Below are positions 1 through 9,325 of a stretch of DNA of 64,000 bases, in pieces. The stretch's first letter is position 1, and every line of letters begins with the position of its first letter. Both the position numbers and the translations under genes were made by a program. The notes under the pieces were generated by a model. It was not told the DNA's origin and made no database searches. It was given only the letters and a program-made list of their open reading frames with translations. The DNA comes from Rosellinia necatrix (taxonomy: Eukaryota; Ascomycota; Sordariomycetes; Xylariales; Xylariaceae), in contig JAGYVD010000001.1 of the NCBI GenBank assembly GCA_021209875.1, positions 3,472,001 through 3,536,000 of the forward strand. Direction: 5' to 3'.

Positions 1-2
1 TC

Positions 3-1223
3 ATCAACAACCGCATTTATCCCTCCGACTCCGATTCTGACGGTGGCGAGAGCCGTGTATCCAGGCGTCGACGATATTCCCGTGAGCGTGAGGAGCGTGA
101 ACGTGAGCGGGAGCGTGAGCGTGAGCGGGAACGCGATCGCGAGCGCGAAATTGATCGTGAGCGTGAGCGCGAACGTGAGCGCGAGCGTGAGCAGCGCGAG
201 CGAGACGCCTGGGCCCTTCAAACTATGCGCCAGGATTATGAGCGTGAGATCGACCAGGAGCGACGCGTTCGCGAACGTGAGCAGGAAGCTGTTCGTGTGC
301 AATTCGAGCGAGAGCAGGCACAAAAGGAACTCGAAGAGCTCAAACTAGTTGCTAAGATCGAAAAGGAGGAGAAGCGTCGCGAAAGGACCGCTCGCGAAGA
401 CCGCGAGCTCCGCGACGCCAAGAAAGAACTAGATGCTATCCGTGAGAGGAAGGACCGCGAGGAGCTAGAGCGCCGCATCAAGCAGAAGATGGACCTTGAT
501 CGCCTCAAGGAGGAGGAGGCTGCGCTTGCTGAGAAGAGACGCCGCGAAAAGGAGGCAAAGGATGCTGTAGAGAAATACAAGAAAGAAGAAGCCGAGCGAG
601 TCCTTAGAGAGAAGGAGGAAGCCGAAAAGCGCGACCGTGAGTACAAGCAACGCATGCAGGAGCATCTGCTCCACTCTGGCCTCGGCGAGCAAGAGATCAA
701 CGCCATCCTTGCCGGCAAAAAGATCGAGAAGCCAGCGCCGAAGGAAAAAGAGAAACAAGCACCACAGCTGCTGCCGCAGCTTCCGGCGCCGCCGATCGTC
801 TACGAAGACAGGTCAGGGCCCACGTACACGCGCATGGCTCGGCGGCATCTCTCGCTCGAGACTCTGCGCGTCCATAATATCGACTATGTCCTTGACCAAG
901 TAAGTTGCTATCACCCCTCCGTATCTTCGCGGAGTGGGGAGATGATCACACCGACTAACTTGGCGCGACAGGATCCTGAATATGTTCTTATTAAGCGATG
1001 GGTTCCTGAGAATGAACAAGACATTCTGTGGCGGCACACCCATCTAGTTCGCGAGCAGCGAAACAGTAAATTGGTCCTGGCAATTGAAGACAAGAAGAAA
1101 CATCATCATCACCACCTCGAGCCCGAGTTTGAATGGGTTCGGAAGAAGGAACGGAGAAAGAGCAGGAGCCGATCTCCCGCCCCGGCTCTCTTAACGTACC
1201 TTGCCGGCGGAAGACCCGGCTGA
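3..1223 (+). CDS. Coiled-coil protein with C-terminal DUF8035-like domain, 5' end missing
   Basis: The reading frame is already open at base 3, so the N-terminus lies outside the window. Exons are <3-899 and 972-1223. The 72-bp intron begins GTAAGT and ends GCGACAG, with a GACTAAC branch site; its length is a multiple of three, so unspliced reading does not shift frame. The visible protein starts Ser/Asp-rich, then has a long alternating Arg/Glu tract (bases 60-210) and a charged, Lys/Glu/Arg-rich coiled coil to about base 720. A compact C-terminal domain with the pattern YTRMARRHLSLETL and, across the splice, DQDPEYVLIKRW follows. From memory this matches the fungal DUF8035 family, whose function is unknown. 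A five-His run and an RKSRSRS tail precede the stop. The gene is convergent with HEM25. Confidence is high that it is a gene and moderate for the family name. Confidence 0.85.
   Translation: MNNRIYPSDSDSDGGESRVSRRRRYSREREERERERERERERERDREREIDREREREREREREQRERDAWALQTMRQDYEREIDQERRVREREQEAVRVQFEREQAQKELEELKLVAKIEKEEKRRERTAREDRELRDAKKELDAIRERKDREELERRIKQKMDLDRLKEEEAALAEKRRREKEAKDAVEKYKKEEAERVLREKEEAEKRDREYKQRMQEHLLHSGLGEQEINAILAGKKIEKPAPKEKEKQAPQLLPQLPAPPIVYEDRSGPTYTRMARRHLSLETLRVHNIDYVLDQVSCYHPSVSSRSGEMITPTNLARQDPEYVLIKRWVPENEQDILWRHTHLVREQRNSKLVLAIEDKKKHHHHHLEPEFEWVRKKERRKSRSRSPAPALLTYLAGGRPG
900..971 (+). other. Intron in the DUF8035-like gene
   Basis: The donor is GTAAGT at 900, the branch site CTAAC lies near 955, and the acceptor is CAG at 971. 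Splicing joins ...VLDQ to DPEYVL and restores the conserved domain. Confidence 0.85.
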
Positions 1224-1569
1224 TTGAAATAATTTGTCAACCCTCTTCAAGAGGCTTGCTTTTTTATTGTTCAAGTTCAAAGATATCCCCCTGTTGGTCA
1301 GTACCTGGCTCTAGTTGATCTGGTCGTGCGATTTATACGTCTCGAGACCCACAATATTAGTACAAAGACATCAAGATATAGGTCGGGCGGGGTGGCGGCT
1401 ACTGATTATCGTATTTATTTTCCCCTCTCCATTTTTGACATGATGAGGCTATGAGATAGGAGATTATTCACCCTGATGAATGAGGATTATTACAGCAACG
1501 GAATGAGTCATCGTACCATGTTCGGAGGTGGTCACGCGCCAAGAGCCATACGCAGGCTGTCACCCGTGC
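1224..1569. other. Convergent intergenic region
   Basis: Shared 3' flank of two convergent genes. It must hold both transcript ends, but I see no distinctive element. Confidence 0.5.
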
Positions 1570-2624
1570 TCATATGTGTTCACGTGTATCCCGCTGCCAG
1601 GTCGATTCGGCCCTCCGAATCAACTCCTCGTACAACATCCATGCCAAAGCCGAACTAATAGCTTTACGGGTCATGCGTAATGCCAACCCGTCGTAGAGAG
1701 ACCGGACGCCCTCCTGGGTGACCATCATGCGACATGCATGGAACGTATTCCGATAGACATGTGGCTGCAATTGGATGCGCGTCTTGATCGCATCGAATGG
1801 GTTGGATATAAAAGAACACGTCGCGCCGGCCAAGGCGCCCGAGCTGAAGTTAATGGTGGCCGATACTGAACCCGCCATGCTGGCGCCGGGTGCGGGGTCG
1901 GAGGAGAGAGGGCCGGGGCTGTATATATGACCCAGCCGCTTCTTGAACTGCTCGTACGAGACAACGTAGAGGCCGGCGTAGGGGGCGTCCCGCATGGCCG
2001 TCGCACCGAAGCCGGCGAAGAAGCCGGGCATGCGCTCGGTACGGTAGATGTCCCGGGCGGCGCCGAGGACGGAGCCGTACGAGTAGATGCTAGACTCGTA
2101 GCGGACCTTGATGACGGTGAGTGGCATGAGGATGAAGCCGGCGAAGGCGCGGGCGACGGCGCCGGAGAGCAGGTTGGTCGTGTTGGAGAGCTTCGGGAGA
2201 GCGGACGAGGAGGGGCGATGGCGGTCGGGAAGCCGGTGGGGAGGCGAGGCCAGGGCGGCGGCCTGCTGGCGGATGGTGTTGAGCGTGGTGAAGTAGATGG
2301 CGGAGCCGATACCGGTGCGCAGGGCCGAGGGGACGGTGCCGCGCCAGAAGGCGGCGACGGCATTGGGCGAGCGGGCGATGTCGCGGACGGCGGAGCGTAT
2401 CGAGTGCGAGCCGGATTGCTGGACGCGGGTCTTGAGAAGGTCGAACGGCTGGAGAAGCACGGCACCGGAGACGCCGGAGCACAGGCCGGCGACGAAGTGG
2501 AAGGCTAAAGCAGAGCAACATTGTGTGTCAATGGCGCTATCTAGAATGGTATCCGATGCAGATTGTTGTGATGTGCCCGCTTACAGCTTGAAGACCTGCC
2601 AGACCGGCCTCCCCCCTGCGACAT
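1570..2624 (-). CDS. HEM25: Mitochondrial glycine carrier, Hem25/SLC25A38 type
   Basis: Exons, read on the minus strand, are 2624-2585 and 2504-1570. The intron 2584-2505 starts GTAAGC and ends CTTTAG. The first exon encodes a short Gly/Ser/Arg leader beginning MSQGGGRSG, and the phase-1 junction leads directly into [10 protein letters not shown]. The product is 324 aa, normal for the family. Three mitochondrial-carrier repeats are visible through their signature loops [16 protein letters not shown] and PFDAIKTR, each followed by paired membrane helices. Features such as the [10 protein letters not shown] segment resemble yeast Hem25 and human SLC25A38, which import glycine into the mitochondrial matrix for the first step of haem synthesis. 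The assignment to Hem25 rather than another carrier rests on overall resemblance. The first ATG after splicing was chosen because it gives a correctly phased short leader. Confidence 0.88.
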
Positions 2625-3377
2625 GATGTGTTTAGCGGCGCTGCCACTCAAGGCGATAATCAAACAACTTTGCTAATGCCGAGCCATTTGTGTTGTCAGT
2701 CAATTCGTGTGTATGCCGTTCGCTGGTTGTGAGATCGAGCAGCAGCTGGCGGTCGGCGCTCTTATGACGTTGTTACAAAGAATGGCCTGGCAGGGCCGAC
2801 AAGGCTGGTGTCCTGTGTCAGAGATGTGTGTCTACTACCCTAGCGCCTCTTACGAGAACGGCAGCCAAACAGACAAGACCAGGTGTAAGCGGGGAGGTAG
2901 GTATCTACTTGGGTAACACTACCCAGTAGTATATGCAAGTGTGAGTCTAAGGGTGAGAGGCAGGACCGTAGATGCCGGGCATCGCTTCGGCATCTAGTAG
3001 CGTGCCTACTCGAAAATTTCCCAACAGGCTGGCACTCCATGCAGGGACCACACTTGCACGTCATTGGGTTACAGTTGGCGTAGGATAGAACCCGGAGGCA
3101 GAGAAGCGTCGGGGGCCCGCCTAGTCGCATGCTCCGATAGCATGCTAGATCCGAGTTAGTTTATGCATTTACCCGCATTGGGGGGTTTTCGTTCGATTTG
3201 GACCCCTGCATTTGGGCTCAACCCGTTGAGTTGACAAGGAGGTATATGCCCTTAGATATATACTCGCGTCCAGATATCTGCAAATTCTTATATTGCTGTT
3301 TAGACTTGAATTTCTCGTGAGATCATGCGGCAAGTATGGGAGTGCCTTACAGTCGAGGTCCTCTTCAAGAGATTCGC
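2625..3377. other. Intergenic region between HEM25 and COG8
   Basis: Upstream region of HEM25 and 3' flank of COG8. It contains short CCTA/TAGG tracts near 2898-2935. I see no convincing gene. Confidence 0.5.
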
Positions 3378-4700
3378 TTATGAATTAATTTTTTCTTTGC
3401 CCCCAACAATGGATTCAAGGCGACCTGCCATCAGACGATGCCGTCGCACAACCTCGACCCATTCGTCCTCCAAGTTCTCTCCAAGATCGAGGCTAGCCAG
3501 TAGGATACCGAAATCACCTCCCAGGCGACCAAGACTACCGGCACAATAGAGAACTTGGGTCAATAGGCTATCCCGTGACGCTTGATCCCTGACGCATGGC
3601 AGGTAGATTCGTAGCGTTTCTATCAGCATCTCAATAAGATGAAGAGGGAATGTCGACAGCATTGAAGGCGTCGACTGTAGTGGATCTTGCGCAGCAGCCG
3701 TGGGCGGCTCCCTCGGCGGTTGCGGAGGGAATACGCTTCTAAACATGGACACGATTGCAAAACTTTGTTCTCTAAATATCTCGACGTATCTTTTTAAGTA
3801 TCTTTCGGTTTGTTGACCACCAGACCATGCGCTGCCGGCGGCTGGGGTTTGCTGCTGGCGCAGCCTCTCCTGGTCTGCTAGCTCGCGAAGCGGATCCAGT
3901 GCTTCAAGCATGTTCATAAGAGTCGAAAGCCGACATATGAGGAACAATGCTCCCAAACCGCCAGTGTCACCAGCCCCGTTCGCGCCAGTATCCCCGGTTG
4001 AGCTCAGGTCGGGTGTCACCCTCCTCAGCCAGCTAATGGTCCTGAGAGCAGATGTCAGCTTGAGGCTTGGGGCCCGTAGGTTGGCGATGAGGTTCTTCGC
4101 CATGAGCTGCATGGCCTCGTCGGCCTGGAGAGAAACTGATGATACAATGGGCGAGCCAGAGTAGAGCGCATGAAGCCGCCGAATATGACTGCTTAGATCT
4201 AACGCAGACGTGTAATTGGCAGTCGCGCTAGATGAGCCAGTGGCAATAGTAGAGGAAAGCAGGGTTGGTAGATCAAGGAGGTCAACGACGCGTTCGACGT
4301 TCCGCGACAGAAGCAATGCCATCTTCCGGGCCTTGAGAAGGTCATTGTCGGCGGACTTGTGGTAGGTGGTAGAAAAGCGGACGGCGGCATCGTCCAATTT
4401 GGGGATACCAGTCCTCAGGTCGGCTATCGAGGTTGCTAACGCGGGCAAGGCCCGGCCTAGACTTACATGGCTCTCGGCGGACGAAATGATGGTCTTATGA
4501 GAGCGCTGCGAGAGCCCTTGCAGAGAAAGTAATAAAGAGTGAGAGTCGTGGCCCAGAGTGTGGGGTTCGACGCTCTCGAGCTGAGAGAGAGGCTGAGCGG
4601 CGAGGCTAGTGAGGTATCGGAGGGCGACGGGATCCGGAGGCGGCGGTTCGCGGCCTAGCGACAACGCCGGATTTAACAAATCGTATAGCAAATCCGCCAT
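3378..4700 (-). CDS. COG8: Conserved oligomeric Golgi complex subunit 8 (Dor1-like)
   Basis: A single uninterrupted frame of 440 aa begins MADLLYDLL. The N-terminal half follows the Dor1/Cog8 pattern: a TLGHDSHSLLLSLQGLSQRSHKTI stretch split by conserved Ser/Leu, then helical segments with RFSTTYHKSADN and LLSRNVERVVDLLDLP, where Dor1-like proteins have their coiled-coil interaction region. Cog8 is part of lobe B of the COG tether, which captures retrograde vesicles at the Golgi and keeps glycosylation enzymes in place. A poorly conserved insert rich in Ala/Pro/Gln occurs around residues 285-350. Fungal Cog8 proteins are usually about this length or somewhat longer. No intron is needed. The neighbouring upstream region is 2.8 kb without a gene. 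Confidence 0.85.
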   Translation of the reverse strand: MADLLYDLLNPALSLGREPPPPDPVALRYLTSLAAQPLSQLESVEPHTLGHDSHSLLLSLQGLSQRSHKTIISSAESHVSLGRALPALATSIADLRTGIPKLDDAAVRFSTTYHKSADNDLLKARKMALLLSRNVERVVDLLDLPTLLSSTIATGSSSATANYTSALDLSSHIRRLHALYSGSPIVSSVSLQADEAMQLMAKNLIANLRAPSLKLTSALRTISWLRRVTPDLSSTGDTGANGAGDTGGLGALFLICRLSTLMNMLEALDPLRELADQERLRQQQTPAAGSAWSGGQQTERYLKRYVEIFREQSFAIVSMFRSVFPPQPPREPPTAAAQDPLQSTPSMLSTFPLHLIEMLIETLRIYLPCVRDQASRDSLLTQVLYCAGSLGRLGGDFGILLASLDLGENLEDEWVEVVRRHRLMAGRLESIVGGKEKINS

Positions 4701-5004
4701 CTGAAGTTATTTGGCCCGCGGTCCGACGTGCTGCTACGCGACAATGAGCACCTCTCCACCACCCGTTCAGGCAAGCTGTCAAGCAGCCGACTCGAGTAGC
4801 AAGGAAATAAAGGACCTCGATCTACACGAGGCTGGTTGAGTGTAGGTCAATGTCACCAATGAGAAGCCTGTCGTTGTCGTCCCTCTGCACTATAACAAAT
4901 CACTCCTGTACCAACTGACGGCTCCTGTCACGAGTACACTGGGATGATCATAATAGATCTTCTAGAGGTGGGTAGGAGGTAGGTATGGTATGGGCATGTA
5001 CAAG

Positions 5005-5032
5005 CCAGTCGCCAGTCGCCAGTCGCCAGTCG
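5005..5032. repeat. Tandem 7-mer CCAGTCG, four copies
   Basis: Four head-to-tail copies of CCAGTCG are directly visible in the upstream region of COG8. Confidence 0.9.
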
Positions 5033-7066
5033 CGTAGTGGAATGCTGGTGTGGTTAAGCCTATCGTAGCCAAGGCCACATGGCATGAGCACGAGGTAGGT
5101 AGGTGTACCTAACCAGCTAGCCAGCAGCTAGATTACATACCTAGGTACCCAGGTAGGTCAGTAGACTCCATCCATAGAGTGGTTTCAGGCTGTATGTAGT
5201 TAGTATGTACCTACATTTTTTGTGCCGCAACCGAATTGGGCCTAGCCCACGTACCACTTCTGCATACATAATACATATGTTCTCTAATCCTACCTATTTC
5301 AAACAAATGCGGCGGCTCGCATCTCTCGCACCCTAAATCTGCCCAATAGTACGCAGTAAGTATCGCAAACGTAGCAGTTCGGCCGAGGGATAAAAATCTG
5401 GCTTGTAGTTGGATCCATGGCCTGACGTGCACGAGCTCGCCGTGATAGCGTGCAATTGGATTGAGGTATCGAAGATGTCTCGACTCTCGAGCGCGCATAG
5501 CCCGGATCGAACTTACGATATTAATGCGGTCAACTATGAAAGGAGACAGGCTGTCAGCCTAAATAAAATACATGTCGTGTCGTGAGATGCTAAAAGGCAC
5601 GAATACAAAACGGTATGGCAGCCGCGCAAATTGAAAAGCGGTGGTGGGTGATGCAGCTCCGATGAACTCCTCCTGAAGGCTTGTCAGACATATGGTGCTG
5701 TCTGTTTGCTCTACGTGAGTTGTGAGTGTGAGATGTGAAATGAGGAAGCTAGCCTGGGATGATGGGAGCCCAGGCGGATTCCATATTTCTCAGTGATGAA
5801 AGATGAAAGTCTGAGTCTTTGACGATGCAACCTTCGCGCTGTCGTTCCCCTCCAGAAGTGACGCCCGCCGAAAGTCCAGGATGTTGTTGTTGATGGACTA
5901 GGCCGGAGTGCTACAGACGATGGCACCGTCCGTACAGTTGTACGGGTTTGGAAGAGCACGACTGCCATAGTCGGATTTCCCGTCGTTCAGTCGGGTTTTT
6001 CTATGTCACCACCTGTTTTCGCTTCGGTCTCCTCGGCTCAAATCGCGTTGGATACATTAGACCTCACGCTCCCCCCCATCGAATAAGAAAGTGTCAGGAG
6101 TGAACCTGAGCCGTGGGTTACAGATGACGGCGAGAAACTCTGTGGATGATTACCCGATGAGGAGCGAATAGTTTCTCAAAACTCATTATCTCGCGATGGT
6201 TTGTTTACTTCAACTTGTCCGGCAATACAGAACAGGAGCGAAGCCAGAATCGTTCGGGGTATTTTGCCACCACCCGTCCTCTCTGCTAAAAATCTCATGA
6301 TATATAGCGCCACGGAACCCAAGACAATGTTCGAAAGAATCAATGAAGATTGGGACAACTCCGATCCCTTGACGGAACCCCATCCGATTCCCGATTACCC
6401 CGGGATTCAGACGTGATGTGTTCACGAGCAAGCAACTCGAGAGGCCTTCGCCTTACAGTATTAAGTATGCATATATCATTCCCTTGTAGGGCTGACGGGG
6501 CATAGCTACATAGGTAGGTAGCAAGTGAGTGTTTTATAAGAAGGGTATATAGTGTACACCAGTATATACTAGTTAGCCTATGGACGGCAAAGGACGCGAT
6601 GAATACGAAGCACCAATGAGACGCCAGTACAGGGGGTTTTACCTGACTAGGTACGGAGAGTATATTTAGATAACCCAGCCCATCACACCACACCTCCGAC
6701 AAAAGCTAGTTATAGGTACCTATTGAGAATATGTAATTAGCCAGGCTGTAACTACTAGGTATGTAAACTTACTTGAGTAGGTATAGTTATGATCAGGCTA
6801 GGTAGCCAAGGGTAGGTGCTTAACATAGCACCTGGACAGCCCTAGAGGCTCCACAGCCCAGACGTGATGGGTGGCCTCCACACCCAACTGTTGAATGATG
6901 TGGGTAGGACATGTCAAGAAGTTGATTGCCTACCTATAACGTTGCCGGAAGGTGCATGTGGTGCCTCTTTGGCGTTGTATAAGTCGTGTCTCCAGACCTT
7001 GACTGACTAACCCTGCCTTTACAACAACCTGCCGTCATTCCGGTACACAATTCTCATCTCTGTACC

Positions 7067-7118
7067 TACACACACACACACACACACAAACACACACGCA
7101 CACACACACACACACACT
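7067..7118. repeat. CA dinucleotide microsatellite
   Basis: Near-continuous CA repeat interrupted by AA and CG, about 415 bp upstream of the TLC-domain gene. Confidence 0.95.
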
Positions 7119-7531
7119 ATACGTACGGACTACACAGGGGAATCCGGCTGCCGTCATCGGCGAACGAGGCACACAACCTCGACTAGGGCATCATAAGACG
7201 GGCCCTACGTTCCTATGGGGTTAGGATAAGTAAGTTGGTAGGCTGGGGCTCTTGCAGCCACCCGACGACATACCTACCGACCACCCCAGGTAACTAATCG
7301 TTGCTACCTGCAGTATATTGTACACCACGTCACGCGCCATCATCGTCACGCATGCTGCCATTGATCCTGGCCCCCCATCTCCGCCCTCCGTCCGTATAAA
7401 TCCCCCGACCCGAAGCCGACCGGAAGGCAGCCCAACCTCGATCGTCCCCCCTTGATCGTTCCCTATTGCCTCCTCTCGCCTGCAAGACCGACCACCCCCC
7501 CGGCATACCCGGTATACCCGGCATACCCAGC

Positions 7532-8700
7532 ATGAAGGACCCTTTCCCCATACCGCCCGTTCCCGCCCTCAGCGCTGCCGTGCAGCCGTGGGCCGACTAC
7601 CTCGGCTTGCCCACCCTCCCCCTCCACATCCACGAGATCGTGATAATAGCCAGCTTCTACGAGTTCGTGCGCAGCGTCGTCTCGCCCGTGCTATCGTCCC
7701 GCATCTTCCCCACCCAGTATGCCGCCCTCTCCAAGACCAAGAAGCTGAATTGGGATGTCCACGTCGTCTCCTTCGTCCAGAGCACCACCATCAACATCCT
7801 CGCCCTGTGGGTCATGTACGCCGACGAGGAGCGGAAGCAGATGGACCAGCAAGAACGTCTTTGGGGCTATACCGGGGGCGCCGCCATGATCCAGGCCCTC
7901 GCTGCCGGCTATTTCGTCTGGGATCTCTTCCTCACCGCCACCAACGTGAACGTGTTTGGCCTGGGTATGCTAGCCCACGCCATCAGCGCCCTTCTCGTCT
8001 ACTCGTTCGGTTTCGTAAGCAACCCTTTCTTTCCGTTCTTTCCAGCGACCCGCACTCCTCCCCCTTCCTCTTGCTTTGCTTCGCTCTGCTGACGGTGAGC
8101 ACCACCGCGCTCTTGCAGCGACCGTTTGTCAACTACTACAGTTGCAATTTCATCCTGTGGGAGCTGTCCTCGCCCTTCCTCAACATCCACTGGTTTTTCG
8201 ATAAGCTTGGGATGACCGGTTCTCGCGCCCAGCTCTACAACGGACTCGTACTGATCGCTACCTTCTTCTCTTGCCGTCTGGTTTGGGGTACCTATCAGTC
8301 AGCTCTCATCTATCGCGATCTGTGGGCCGGCATTCACCAGGGACCCAGCTTCCTAGCGGCCAGTAAGGACGGCATGGCCGTCTTCCCAGCACGATACACC
8401 GAGACAATGCAGTTTGTGACCACGTCAGACGGCATACCCATGTGGTTAGCGGCCATCTATGTCGGCAGCAACTTGATTCTGAACTCGCTGAACTTTTACT
8501 GGTTCTTCAAAATGATTGACGCTGTCCGCAAAAGATTTGATCCTAAGACCGAGAGCAAACAGGAAGCGGTCGAATCGATGAAGGCTAGCGGCGATGGGGT
8601 TGCTGCAATCACTACCGGGACGGATAATAAACGTACAACACGTCCGCGAAGGCGGACGATTCTGGATGGAGAAGACCCCGATGCGCCGCCACCCATCTAA
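7532..8700 (+). CDS. TLC-domain multi-pass membrane protein
   Basis: Exons are 7532-8014 and 8119-8700, split by a 104-bp intron (GTAAGC to TTGCAG). The product is 354 aa. The start is the ATG at 7532; the frame is open upstream, but only through a Pro/Gly/Ile repeat that lacks an ATG. About six hydrophobic segments fall at residues 30-50, 75-95, 110-130, 140-160, 205-230 and 285-310. The motif NWDVHVVSFVQST and the segment SSPFLNIHWFFDKLG are typical of the TRAM-LAG1-CLN8 (TLC) fold found in ceramide synthases and TMEM56-like lipid proteins. Ceramide-synthase hallmarks (the double-His Lag1 motif) are not obvious, so a TLC protein of unknown substrate is the safer call. The C-terminus is a cytosolic-looking, Lys/Arg-rich tail. 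Residence in the ER or Golgi membrane is inferred. Confidence 0.87.
8015..8118 (+). other. Intron of TLC-domain gene
   Basis: GTAAGC donor and TTGCAG acceptor. Splicing joins YSFGF to RPFVNYY in phase 0 and completes a membrane helix. Confidence 0.85.
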
Positions 8701-9325
8701 TGATGTTCGTCATTGCAGCATGCACTGGCGATCTCTAGTGTGTTTTATCACTAGCCACATGTATAAGACGATGCTACGATACTATGGTAATCCCAGAATC
8801 CATCTCAAATTACGCATCGCGAAGCTTAGGGCACGCAAGTATCCATATATGGTTAGCGTGAATGTAACGCTATTAGGTGTTCAACAGACTCAAGTCCCTT
8901 CCTTCTCCGCGCTGAGAGTTGCCAGCGAGGAAACAAAGAGTTTGGATGCAATTTAGGGTGTAGGAATAGATTAGCAATGAATGATTAGGTACTGTTAAAT
9001 GTTATATACTCGAGGGGGCAATGACACCTGTATGTTTTGCACGGCATGAATTTTAGCCGATAAATCAAGGCCCCAGATGTGACGTCTTATCAATGGAACC
9101 GTGTCCAACCTCCCGCCTTTGCGCGTTTCCGTTCCTAAATGTAGCCCCATGCTGCCGTCTCTGTACACCCGTCTCAGACCGCAGATGCTATTCCAGCGAA
9201 AGCCTGCGGTGGTAGGGGACCCGGAGGGAGCTTGGCACATGTTGACACCCGTTGCCCGCCGAATTCTACGCTAGGATAGTCTATCACAACGAGACGATGG
9301 AAATCGGCCTTCGCAATGGGCCGCC
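8701..9325. other. Convergent intergenic region between the TLC gene and SLA1
   Basis: 3' flanks of two convergent genes. I see no additional gene. Confidence 0.5.

Larger units (their letters stand above)
4701..7531. other. Gene-free stretch with simple repeats
   Basis: Intergenic between the divergently transcribed COG8 and TLC genes. It holds a four-copy CCAGTCG tandem at about 5005-5032, CCTA/TAGG-palindrome tracts around 4970-5215 and 6490-6850, and a CA microsatellite at 7067-7118. Short open frames occur, but none shows family resemblance or intron structure. Confidence 0.6.

Noticed and set aside
236..758. Long minus-strand frames rich in Ser/Arg/Leu opposite the coiled-coil gene
   Set aside because: They are the antisense reading of a low-complexity Arg/Glu coiled coil; the plus-strand protein has the conserved domain and a proper intron.
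1927..2626. Plus-strand frames opposite HEM25
   Set aside because: Gly/Ala/Glu/Arg-rich antisense of a GC-rich exon; the minus strand carries all three carrier signatures.
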